Source: Strigamia acuminata (Eukaryota > Arthropoda > Chilopoda > Geophilomorpha > Linotaeniidae). Taken from it: a stretch of 64,000 nucleotides of DNA. How positions within the stretch are numbered: position 1 is the stretch's first letter; each line of letters opens with the position of its first letter. The notes beneath the pieces were generated by a model. It did no database searches and was not told the DNA's origin. It worked only from the letters and a program-made list of their open reading frames with translations. This document shows, one piece after another, positions 39,151 to 50,125 of the stretch. The stretch spans positions 58,041,369 to 58,105,368 of the forward strand of contig OX442314.1 in assembly GCA_949358305.1 (NCBI GenBank), written 5' to 3'. Both the position numbers and the translations under genes were made by a program.

Positions 39151-39412
39151 CGGTAAGTTTTGAAATTTCCCGTGTCCCGTTATTGTGACTCCTCGTCCGG
39201 TTTCTCAGAACCGAAACCCTAATACAGGTGAATTAGTGACGCCTAATTTGTTTTAACAAATAAAGCAAACAACATCTCGCCTCACTTCCAGTCTTGAAAA
39301 TTAGTAAACGCCCCGGCGTTTATTCGAGGCAAGCCGTTGTTTTTACAGTAATTTCCTGGTTAGGGTTATTTTTTTTTTAACTCTTGAAGAAATAAGTTTG
39401 TTTTTTTCTCGC

Positions 39413-39660
39413 CTGCACGCGCGAGCTCGCATGAGAATGCTAAAAAATAAGCAAAAACGTTCTAAAACGCCCCAAAACGCTTCAAAATGCTCCAAAAAGC
39501 CTGAAAATCGTGCCACTCAAAGCAAAAAATTATGTTTGCATGTTTTTTGCCTCAAGTTGCACGGTTATCTGGCGTTTTGGTGCGTTCTTGGGGCGTTTTG
39601 GTGCGTTCTTGGGGCGTTTTCGGGCGTTTTCGGGCGTTTTTTTGGCGTTGTCACTCACTC
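39413..39660. repeat. Foldback module 4
   Basis: AACGCCCCAAAACGC-type left arm at 39413-39530, and GCCTCAAGTTGCA...GGCGTTTTTTTGGCG right arm at 39545-39652. No TGGCC tract follows. Confidence 0.5.
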
Positions 39661-41330
39661 CCGCACTTTGCTGTCTTGTTTATTACAATTTGGTTTAGCT
39701 GTTGTATTTATTTTTATTTGTTTTATGGTTATTTAATGTGTTTTTGTAGCATTCAAAATGTTTTGTTGCCTAATTTCTCGTTTTGGCGCCAACTGTTTGT
39801 TTGACAACGCCGTGTCAGAATTTAGGGATGATTCTGCTTTGGTTTCTAATTAAAAAAAAAATGTTGTTTTAATTTCAATTGTAACTGCTTATTATAACGT
39901 TATTATTAGTATTTTGTAAAGGTTCATTCTTTTTCCATGTTAATAAAAAATGAAGTAACTTTCGGTGAAAAAAAAAACAGTTAAATGCGGATCAAAATTA
40001 AACACACACGAGAAGTTTAATAAACGTCCCGGCGTTTATTCGAGGCAATACGGTACATTTGTGAAACCCAACTTGGAACCCGAAAATAACGTGGGGCCGT
40101 CTGAACACCTGGATTTGAATTTTCGTCTACGCGCGCGCCGACGCATGGGGAATGCGGGGTGGGGTTCCTTCCCAGTGTTCCGAACGAGTCAATTTCACCC
40201 CGAAAATATCCCGAAATTGCTGATACATGCATTTCGAGCCAGAAATATTGATCTTCATGTAAATTTTGATTGTTTAGCTTTTTTTTGAAATTTTACAAAT
40301 TTTTCTCATCTCCTGCCTTCCTCGCTCATTTAACACCAAAATGGCCTGCATTGAGGATTTTTCCCATAATCCTTTTCACACGTATGGAGCGCAAACAGTC
40401 GCAATAAATGAAATCAGCGGAATTCGGCCTTGAGTTTGCGACGCCATCTTGAATACGAGTAACAGCACAGTATGGTGTCAATTATTCGAACTGATCGTAA
40501 GGCATGGGACAAAAATTGATTAAAAACGAACAAACATGATTAAAAATCAACAAAAATCGACTGAAATCGGACAATAATCAATTCAGAATGACAAATAACG
40601 ATTAAAATTGGCAAAAATTGTCACAAATAGAGAAAAACCGATTAAAAATCAGCAAGAAACCAATAGAAATTGATAAAATCAAATAAAAATTAACAAATAT
40701 CCATTTTGTTTGCTTTTAAACAAATTAAGAACTTTGAAAACACACGACAATTTTAAACAGTAAACACCGGGGTCAAATAAGCGCCGCTACTCGTTTAAAC
40801 ACCGGGGAGGTGTTAGTGAAGTGCCTCGAGTGGAGAAATTAATAAACGCTCGAGGCACCACGGTAGGCTTATTAAACACAAAATATGAAACGCTCGATCT
40901 TCAACAGGCGCACACGCCCGAGAACACCTCGGCATGCCTCAGCACTCTCCAAGAAACGAGAAAAACCAAGGCAAAAAAAAAAAATACACCAAAATTAGGA
41001 CTAAAATCAAACACACATGGGGCCCGGAAGATTGATAACATCCCGGCATATATTCAAGGCAGTACGCCATGTTTTTTCCACCATTTTGTAAGTTTATTTC
41101 AATATTCATAAAGTTTATTGCTTTTTGTATCATTAGTAGTATTCCCTTGTGTGATGTGGTTTTATAAATATCACACACAACTGCTTCTGCTGTTTTCTTC
41201 ACGTTTATGCTTCGTGTATGCACGTGAAGCCCTCGCACATCTTTTGAGCACCTGTACACATTTGGACACGCTCAAGGTGCTACATCGCGCGCTCAAACGC
41301 ACTAGATCGCGCGCGCAAACGCGCTACATC
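39661..41330. other. Unit segment with degenerate GATTAAAAATCAACAAAAAT repeats
   Basis: No gene is supported. A palindrome motif lies at 40019-40040. From about 40505 to 40690 short degenerate repeats of a GATTAAAAATCAAC/ACAAAAAT type run in tandem. A CTCGAG-centred inverted pair (CCTCGAG...CTCGAGG) lies at 40822-40855. Confidence 0.45.
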
Positions 41331-41338
41331 ACGCATAT

Positions 41339-41730
41339 TAGGGATAAGAACGGACCGGGATAGGGACTGGACTGGTAATGTTTGCCCTATGCGGATACGG
41401 GACGGGACGGGATTACAGTTGCTAAATTCGTACTGCGAGGCGGAGACAATTTTCTAATTCCAGTTGTTATTTATCACTATTAAGCCTAATATTGAGCCTG
41501 ATAATGCTAAAATAAAGTAAATAAACAACAACAACAAACTCATTATTAAAAGTAAATTACACTGTATGACCAAAATATTGTTGTTTCTTTACTTTATTTT
41601 AGCATTATTAAGCCTAATATTAGGCTTAATACTGATTTATTTCAATTATGCAATCATACGCGCGTATTACGCTAACGTAATGGACCCGGGACGGGTCGGG
41701 ACCCGAAAATTGGTCCCGTTCTCATCCCTA
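41339..41730. mobile_element. hAT-type MITE (392 bp) with 8-bp TSD
   Basis: The terminal inverted repeats TAGGGATAAGAACGG and CCGTTCTCATCCCTA bound the element, and ACGCATAT is duplicated on both sides (41331-41338 and 41731-41738). An 8-bp TSD and TAGGG/CCCTA ends are hAT hallmarks. The inside has a second, larger inverted repeat (TTACTTTATTTTAGCATTAT) and no transposase, so it is non-autonomous. The identical copy at 52789-53180 shows it predates duplication of the unit. Confidence 0.85.
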
Positions 41731-41738
41731 ACGCATAT

Positions 41739-43620
41739 ATATCGCAGACATATCGCGCCCACGACAAAGCACAAACCCATGGCAGTCACCAAAGAATATT
41801 TACGCCGCTTCCACGCACGGTTTATTTTCTCACAGGCCTCTACACATTTAACTTGCGCGCGCACTTGCTACGTGCTTGTGTGGTCACAATAAATACCTAA
41901 TTTTCATTAAAATAACGAATGAACGAAATCACTTCAACCACACTTGCTACGGTCGACGCATCGACGGCGATTCGCATGCGTTACCCCAAATACCGATCAA
42001 AAATCGCAGAAAACACTAATCCCGACCCAAAAACCGCCAAAATTACCCTCAACACACCCCAACAACCTTCCACCACTTAAATTACACCGGAAAAAAAACA
42101 ATTTCAAACCGAAAAATCAACAAAAAAGGCCAAAAAAATATTGCAAACAAAGAGAAAAGATCAATTATCGAGGCAAATCCCCACCACAAAACAACGCATC
42201 GCCGGTAAACACTTAAGCGTACAGTGCACAACACTACTGTTTATTTTCAATGATCCAATAAATAAAATTTGAAACAAAGTTGAGTGGAATTGTACGTTTC
42301 TTGTATATTAAAGTTTTTATTTTGTTTGTTTACACTTAATTTTTTTTTTCCATCATAGAATGGCGACTCGATACTTTTGTAGCTCGAATTCACTTCGTAA
42401 ACGTAATCGGTGTTCATCACGCGTCAATGCGCTCGTGCAATAGTATAGGCGCGCATACGATTTGATGCGCGCAAAACTTGCAAAACTTGCACGGAATTTG
42501 GGCAATTTTTGACAATTTTCAGCAGATTTTTGCCTGTATTTGACAAATTTCAGAAGATTTTTGCCTATATTTGACAAATTTCAGAAGATTTCCTCAATCC
42601 TCAAACATTTGCTGAAATTTCTCATAAAATTTCTAAAATTAATTGAAATTTGTCTGAAATTTGTCTGCAATTTGTCAAATATTGTCAAAAATCCGTGGAA
42701 ATTTGTCAAATACTGGCAAAAATCCATGTAAATTTGTCAAAAATTGCCATAATTCGGTGCAAATTGTGTTAGACATTGGAAAAATTTATTTTAACGCTTC
42801 CAACGCGCCAGTAAATCGCGCGTGCACACGCGTGGATTTTTCGTCATAGTTGGATGCGCGCAAACCTCACGTAACTTGCGCCAAAATTTGGCAATTTTTG
42901 ACAAATTTCAGCAGATTTTTGCCAGTATTTGACAAATTTCCACTGATTTTTGACAATATTTGACCCAACAACTGCGCCACGTTCCAGGCGCCGGTTTAGG
43001 CATTTTAGACCCGTTTTAGACCGTTTTAGATGGCGAAAACGTTCTCTCCATCATTTTCTACCCCTGGGTGAGGTTTTCAGCGTTCATGATTGATGAAAAA
43101 GCTGTTTTCTAACTAGCTGTCCCATTGCTAGTTTTGGCGTCAGGTTTTAGCAACCTTCCGATCCGACTCTGTCGTCTGCACGACCTCCAAGACCGTTTTA
43201 GGGTTAATTTGAGTCAAATAATTCATTCTGGGGGTTGTTTTGGGTTTTTTACAAGTGTGTTTTTGTAGTTTTTATTGGTTTCAAACATTGTCAATTCTTT
43301 ATACAAGTGTAACTTTCATTTCTCTGTATTTTGAGAACTTTGCATTGCAGCAAAGTTCATTTCTTGCCCCTTAATTATTGTGTAATTGTTGGTTTTCAAG
43401 CCCGTTTTTTAACAATAACTTTATTTGAAGTGCCTATTGTTTCAGGCACGTGCTTCCACGTGCCTTTTATTGTTGAGCAATTTCTTGGGCAGTTGCGCTC
43501 CTGTTGCTAGCATTGCCGCGCGTTCTCCGCGCGTGTACTCGCGCGTTTCGCATCACACACATTCAGGTTCGATGGCCTATCGCGGCGGCACATTGTGTGG
43601 CATAGCGCGGCACGTTGCAA
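41739..43620. other. Unit segment with degenerate TTTGACAAATTTC repeats
   Basis: No gene is supported. From about 42495 to 42745 and again at 42885-42965 a ~30-base degenerate unit (TTTGACAAATTTCAGCAGATTTTTGCC) repeats in tandem and dispersed form. 42970-43620 shows nothing clear except rising CpG content toward 43500. Confidence 0.5.
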
Positions 43621-43671
43621 TTACGTGACGTGGCACGTTGCTGTTACGTGACGCGATAGCCAGTATTTAAG
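43621..43671 (+). promoter_or_regulatory. Promoter-like element at the edge of the palindrome
   Basis: TTACGTGACG occurs twice (43621-43630 and 43644-43653), then TATTTAAG at 43664-43671, then about 25-30 bases to CATCATCG, where a transcript could start. It sits 17-70 bp outside the palindrome and points into it. The copy 2 equivalent is 55071-55121. Confidence 0.35.
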
Positions 43672-43744
43672 CAGGGGATTCCATCATCGTTTACACAAAT
43701 GCGCATTGCAACGTGGAGGCGCATTCGAGTCCTTTTCCCAAGCG

Positions 43745-44115
43745 AAATCGTATTCGATTCGCTTTCGAATCGAATACGAATTTTGCCCTTCTTCAACGCG
43801 AAATCGTATTCGACTCGCTTTCGAGTCGAATGCGAATTTTGCCCTTCTTCAACGCGAAATCGTATTCGACTCGTTTTCGAGTCGAATGCGAATTTTGCCC
43901 TTCTTCAACGCGAAATCGTATTCGACTCGTTTTCGAGTCGAATGCGAATTTTGCCCTTCTTCAACGCGAAATCGTATTCGACTCGTTTTCGAGTCGAATG
44001 CGAATTTTGCCCTTCTTCAACGCGAAATCGTATTCGACTCGTTTTCGAGTCGAATGCGAGTTTTGCCTTTTCTCAACGCGAAATCGTATTCGATTCGCTT
44101 TCGAATCGTATACGA
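43745..44115 (+). repeat. 56-bp satellite array, left arm (copy 1)
   Basis: Monomer starts at 43745, 43801, 43857, 43913, 43969, 44025 and 44081, a period of exactly 56. Each monomer holds a hairpin (CGTATTCGACTCG, TTTT, and its complement) plus GCCCTTCTTCAACGCG. Because 56 is not divisible by 3 and stops are rare, all frames look open; I consider it non-coding. Confidence 0.9.
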
Positions 44116-45284
44116 GATGGTCGATGATTTTTGTTTCCCGGACTTTGATTCGTATTCGAGTTGTTACGAGTTCGTATTTTGATCGTATTCGTATTCGAAT
44201 CGAATTCGATTCGTATTCGAATCGAATACGAATCGAATTCGAGTCGTATTCGAGATGGTCGATGATTTCCACTCGCTCGTATACGCGTTGTATACGAGCT
44301 CGTATTTTGATCGTAATCGTAAACGAATCGTTTACAAGTCGTATACAAGTTGTATACGACGTGTATACACCTCGTATACGAACGAAGTTTGGAAAATCCA
44401 CCGGATACTTACTACGACATGAAAACACATAGTAGTCACATACGTCTTATTTGGAAATTGTGTTTTCACAAACTTCGTTCGTATACGAGGTGTATACACG
44501 TCGTATACAACTCGTATACGACTTGTAAACGATTCGTTTACGATTACGATCAAAATACGAGCTCGTATACAACGCGTATACGAGCGAGTGGAAATCATCG
44601 ACCATCTCGAATACGACTCGAATTCGATTCGTATTCGATTCGAATACGATTCGAATTCGATTCGTAACAACTCGAATACGAATCAAAGCCCGGGAAACAA
44701 AAATCGACCATCTCGTATACGATTCGAAAACGAGTCGAATACGATTTCGCGTTGAAGAAGGGCAAAATTCGTATTCGACTCGTTTTCGAGTCGTATTCGA
44801 ATCGAATACGAATCGAATTCGAGTCGTATTCGAGATGGTCGATGATTTCCACTCGCTCGTATACGCGTTGTATACGAGCTCGTATTTTGATCGTAATCGT
44901 AAACGAATCGTTTACAAGTCGTATACGAGTTGTATACGACGTGTATACACCTCGTATACGAACGAAGTTTGTGAAAACACAATTTCCAAATAAGACGTAT
45001 GTGACTACTATGTGTTTTCATGTCGTAGTAAGTATCCGGTGGATTTTCCAAACTTCGTTCGTATACGAGGTGTATACACGTCGTATACAACTTGTATACG
45101 ACTTGTAAACGATTCGTTTACGATTACGATCAAAATACGAGCTCGTATACAACGCGTATACGAGCGAGTGGAAATCATCGACCATCTCGAATGCGACTCG
45201 AATACGATTCGAATACATCTCGAATACATCTCGAATACGAGTCGTACGAGTCAAAGTCCGGGAACGGGTCATCGACTATCTCGT

Positions 45285-45875
45285 ATTCGACTCGAAAACG
45301 AGTCGAATACGATTTCGCGTTGAAGAAGGGCAAAACTCGTATTCGACTCGAAAACGAGTCGAATACGATTTCGCGTTGAAGAAGGGCAAAATTCGCATTC
45401 GACTCGAAAACGAGTCGAATACGATTTCGCGTTGAAGAAGGGCAAAACTCGTATTTGACTCGAAAACGAGTCGAATACGATTTCGCGTTGAAGAAGGGCA
45501 AAACTCGTATTCGACTCGAAAACGAGTCGAATACGATTTCGCGTTGAAGAAGGGCAAAATTCGCATTCGACTCGAAAACGAGTCGAATACGATTTCGCGT
45601 TGAAGAAGGGCAAAACTCGCATTCGACTCGAAAACGAGTCGAATACGATTTCGCGTTGAAGAAGGGCAAAACTCGTATTCGACTCGAAAACGAGTCGAAT
45701 ACGATTTCGCGTTGAAGAAGGGCAAAACTCGTATTCGACTCGAAAACGAGTCGAATACGATTTCGCGTTGAAGAAGGGCAAAATTTGCATTCGACTCGAA
45801 AACGAGTCGAATACGATTTCGCGTTGAAGAAGGGCAAAATTTGCATTCGACTCGAAAACGAGTCGAATACGAGAT
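45285..45875 (-). repeat. 56-bp satellite array, right arm (copy 1)
   Basis: About 10.5 monomers of the same 56-bp unit lie in inverted orientation. Copies differ mainly at the hairpin end (GCATT, GTATT or TGCATT). Confidence 0.9.
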
Positions 45876-45980
45876 CATTTTTTGATCTGGGTCGTGAATG
45901 CGTCCGTATGTCACGCGAACGCGTGTTGGAGTCGATTCCGAGTTCGTATTCCATCTTGAACGCGCATTGGAGACGTAAAC

Positions 45981-46282
45981 CAGTTTATTTTACCCACTCT
46001 CGCTCGATCCCGCTTCATCGCTCCTTGTCGCTCCTGTGAAAAAAAATACATGAGAATGTGCAGAAATGAACCTTCCAATACTCACATGAAAATTGACAAC
46101 CTTGACACAAAACAGTCTATTGACACTCCCAACACCACCCCGGATGTTTTCCGGAAGAGTTTGGTCCACCCGGAATCCCCAGAATAGTCGCCCCCGAAAT
46201 GCGGATTTCGCGGAAGCCAATCCGCGAAAAGGATATGTTTTTAGCGGCGCGCCGACGCGTGCGACACACGCTTCTGGAGTGC
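45981..46282. other. End of tandem unit copy 1
   Basis: No gene is visible. It holds an A8 run after GCTCCTGTG and a CpG-rich end (GGCGCGCCGACGCGTGCG). The joint to copy 2 is at TTAACC (46283), the same hexamer found where Gypsy A meets copy 1 (24146). Confidence 0.5.
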
Positions 46283-49200
46283 TTAACCTTATGGCGCGCA
46301 TGCGGATTTCTCGGAGTGCGAAAGGGACCCTATTTTTAACATTACGGCGGCCTATACCTTGACCCCCTGTTCGCAGTCTCATGGCTGATTTTGCGGATTT
46401 CACTTATTTGTATATTCCGCACGATCGCGCGCGTTTTATCAACCTTGGGAAAGCCGCTTTCTCAAATTTGCAAATTCCACATTGTGTGAACATGCTACAA
46501 CGCTTCTGTGCGCGTCAATAAAAAAAAAAACCGATTAGAAATGAAATTCAGGGTTTTGTTAAAATAAAAATTATACAATATAATCAGTCTATAATGCTTC
46601 TATAATGCTGTTGGTTTAATCAGCACATTGTAATCGTGTGAAAACACGCGCGCTCGCAATAATACATTACCCAATGTACTTGCACTGGCATGGACCCATC
46701 AGTGCGCACTTTCCCGTGCGTGCTGCTTGCACTATTTACATCAATTGTTGCTCCACAGGTTGCGCGACCTGCCGGGCAGTTAAGACGTACTAGAATAACC
46801 TCAGGATTTGATAAAACCTGATTTTTGGATGACACTAAGTAAATGGCAGTGAATGTGAGATGTGAGATACACGATGAATTTAATAAAATTTATATTTCCT
46901 AATCATGGGATTGGTTTCACGTTTCATAATCCAACAATTAAGTAGAATATCATTATTGCAATTGATTAAAACAAATTTTTTTTACAAATTCTTTGGTTTT
47001 ACATTTTAAATTTATTTTCCAATAGTTGGCACCATCGCAATTGCTGCGAGTTTAAAACACTGCATTCAGCAGAATTTACTGCACTTTCAAATCAAGGCCA
47101 GGCATACCTACTGCAAAGTAATGTATAAACCATAAAGAAGCCTTTGATTCGGAATTGCCTGTAGGTAATTCTGCGCTGGTCTCCAATGGAAATGTCCGCG
47201 CCGGTCTTCCGTGCACGGGAAGTCCACAGAAAGTCCGTGCATTCCGTGCGCTGGGAGTCCGTGCGTCGTACCGCGTGATCTTGCATTGTTTTTTGTGGGC
47301 TTTTCCTGATTAGGATTACTTCCTTTTTAACTCTTGAAGAATTAAGTTTGTTTTTTTTGCTCCAAAACGTCCCAAAACGCCTGAAAATCGCGCAACTCGA
47401 GGCAAAACATTACAGTGTGTATTCAAATCAAAACTAGCTACAAATACATGCTGAAATTAGCTAAATTTTCAAATTTTTTGGCTTTCAAGAAGTAATGGAA
47501 ACATTTGACATAACGTGGATCAGTTGCATTCAAAAACTAAAATATTTTGTGTTTTACTTCAATTTTAAACTAAAAATGATGTTATTTCCTGTTTAAACCC
47601 CTGTTAAAGCTTGAAATACATTTTAACTAAAAGAAATAAGTTTGTTTTTTTCTTCGGCAGTGACGTGTACACACGAGCACGCCTGAGAACGCCAAAAAAT
47701 GCTAAAAAACGCTCAAAAACGCCTGAAAATCGCGCAACTCGAGGCAAAACATTAATTTTTCATCTTTATTTCAACTTTTGTGACGTTTAAAATTGTGTTC
47801 TCATGTTTTTTGCCTCAAGTTGCATTGTCATCTGGCGTTTTGGAGTGTTTTTATGTGTTCGCAGGCGTTCGCAGGCGTTTTTTGGCGTTGTCACTCACTC
47901 AAGTGGCCATTTTTAGCATTTTCCGTAGTAAAAATGGCCGTTTTTCGTCAAAATGGCCATTTTTAGCCATTTTTCAGAGTAAAAATGTTTTTTTTTCACC
48001 GTTTTTATAGTAAAATGGCCATTTTTAGTCGTTTTTTTAATCAAAAATGGCCGTTTTTATCGTTGAAACGTTATTAAAATGTAACGTTTCAATGGCGTTT
48101 TGATCTCGCCTCATTTCCGGTTTTGAAAATTAATAAACGCCCCGGCGTTTATTCGAGGCAATACCCAACTTGGGCTTTTATTCGCGTCGCACCGCATCAT
48201 CATCTCACCTTGCCTCCCGTCTTGAAAATTTATAAACGCCCCGGCGTTTATTCAAGGCAAACCATTGTTTATGTAAGTTTTTCCTGATTAGGGTTACTTC
48301 CTTTAGAAGAAACACGTTTATTTCTTCTCGCTTAATCTTGAGTCGTGATCTCGCCTCGTTTCTGGTCTTAAAAATTAATAAACACCCCGGCTTTTATTCA
48401 AGGCAATACGGTACGTTTATGAAACCCAACTTGGGCTTTCATTTTAAAAAAAGCGCGTGTTCTTACGTCGAACTAAGAGATACAGGTGAATTAGCAACGC
48501 CTAATTTGATTTAATAAATAAAGCAAACAACATCTCGCCTCACTTCTGGCGTTTGTTCGAGGCAAGCCATTGTTTTTGCATTTTTTTTCCTGATTAGGGT
48601 TACTTCCTTTTTAACTCTTGAAGAAATAAGTATGTTTTTTTTACTCGGCAGTGACGTGTACGCGCGAGTACGCCTGAGAACGCCAAAAAATACTCCAAAA
48701 CGCCTGAAAATCGTGCAACTCGAGGCAAAACATTAATTGTTTATTTTTGTTTCAACTTTTGTAACGTTTACAATTGTGTTCTCATGTTTTTTGCCTCAAG
48801 TTGCATTGTCATTTTGCGTTTTGGGGCGTTTTTAGGCATTTTTAGGCATTTGCGGGCGTTCTTGGGCGTTTTTTGGCGTTGTCATTCAATCAAATGGCCA
48901 TTTTTAGCCATTTTTAGCCATTTTTCATAGAAAAATGGTTATTTTTAGCCGTTTTTCATCCAAAATGGCCGTTTTTCATCCAAAAGGGCCGTTTTTCATC
49001 CAAAATGGAATAATTGTTGTGTCCGGATTTTATGTCATTTATTGTCTTAATTAAAGTTAACAAAGTGTCTTTAATTTTTGCTTTTCTTGAATTTCAGCTT
49101 TTTAGATATTTTTACATATTAAACTTTCATTTTTTGTGATTTATTAAAAGTTACAGTGTTTTCATGAATTTTAGTGTCTATGATATTGATATTATCTTTA

Positions 49201-50121
49201 TTCATTGCTATTTAAAGTTTTATTACTTCTCTGTGTCTTATTTCTTTAATTCTTGCTCATTTTGTGTGATTTTGGATGATTTTTAGTGCATTCGTCGATT
49301 TACAGATCACTTGCGTAAGACGCGTGACGTCATATTTCTTAATCTAGTTCGGTTGTGTTCAAACTTCTAACCTTTTGTTTGGACCTTATTCTTGTGTTAT
49401 GGATAGGTTTTAGAATTGATTTAGACTAATTTGGGGGTGATCTGTCGATTGGTTTGCTTTATTTTTGTCCCGGAACGGTCGTTTTGTCGTTTCGAGCGTT
49501 CGTTGTCGGTACGCACTTGTGCGCTGCTGACCGAGTTCATTCCGTTCGGCAAACGATTATTTTCAAGTGTTCTTTTAATAAATAGTGCTTTTGTTGTAGG
49601 AAATTACATTTCCTAATGTTATTTTATTCAATACAGTGTGTATTCTTGATTTTATTCTTGTGTTGAAATTCAAATGTCGTGTTTTGCCGCTCTAGCGGAT
49701 TTGAAGTGGGCGCCATGTTGGATTTCCCCGCTAATTTCTTTATTTATCCATTTCATTTGTCTTTTTGAAAATGAATAAACGCCCCGGCGTTTATGCGAGG
49801 CAAGCCATAGTTTTTGTAGGTTCTTTCCTGATTAGGGTTACTTGTGACGTGCACGCGCGAGCTCGCCCGAGGACGCCAAAAAAAGCTCAAAAACGCCCCA
49901 AAACGCCTGAAAATCGCGCAACTCGAAGCAAAAAATTACAGTTTGAATTCAAATCAAAACTAACCACAAATACATGCTACAATTAGGTAAATTTTCAAAT
50001 TTTTTATCAATAAATGATGACTTTCAAGAAGTATGACAACATTTGACAAAATTTAGACCAGTTGCATTTAAAAACTAAAATATTTTGTGTTTTACTTCAA
50101 TTTTAAACCAAAAATGACGTC

Positions 50122-50125
50122 ATTT
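50122..50125. other. Empty insertion site of Gypsy B
   Basis: A single ATTT in an uninterrupted GACGTCATTTTTTG context matches the two flanks of Gypsy B once element and one TSD are removed. Confidence 0.9.

Larger units (their letters stand above)
43688..45980. repeat. ~2.3-kb palindrome built of satellite and unique arms (copy 1)
   Basis: The arms are mirror images around about 44720. From the outside in they hold a GTTTAC...ATGCGC edge, the 56-bp satellite array, a GATGGTCGATGATTT block, GTATACG-rich sequence, and a 79-bp unique spacer (44391-44469) whose reverse complement is 44971-45049. The right array is about four monomers (224 bp) longer. That accounts for the difference between the axis of the inner blocks and that of the outer edges. 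Confidence 0.85.
24146..46282. repeat. Tandem unit copy 1 (11,450 bp plus Gypsy B)
   Basis: 24146-27988 matches 46283-50125 (offset 22,137) and 38676-46282 matches the following sequence (offset 11,450, then 18,461 past the copia insertion). Removing Gypsy B and one TSD gives a unit of exactly 11,450 bp, and copy 2 starts where copy 1 ends. There are no indels, and I noticed only two substitutions (41611 and 44069). The left boundary is where Gypsy A is cut. No host-type gene is visible; content is non-coding repeats. Confidence 0.9.

Noticed and set aside
39780-39795. TTTTGGCGCCAACTG, resembling a primer-binding site
   Set aside because: No LTR end, leader or gag follows; it lies in non-coding unit sequence.
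40821-41259. Overlapping ~100-aa frames on both strands, repeated in copy 2
   Set aside because: Composition is of AT-rich repeat; identity between copies reflects the duplication and not coding constraint.
43699-45954. Long open frames (up to 259 aa) with repeated SYSTRFRVECEFCPSSTRN-like peptides on both strands
   Set aside because: They are translations of the 56-bp satellite in all frames. Stop-poor sequence and a period not divisible by 3 make every frame look open.
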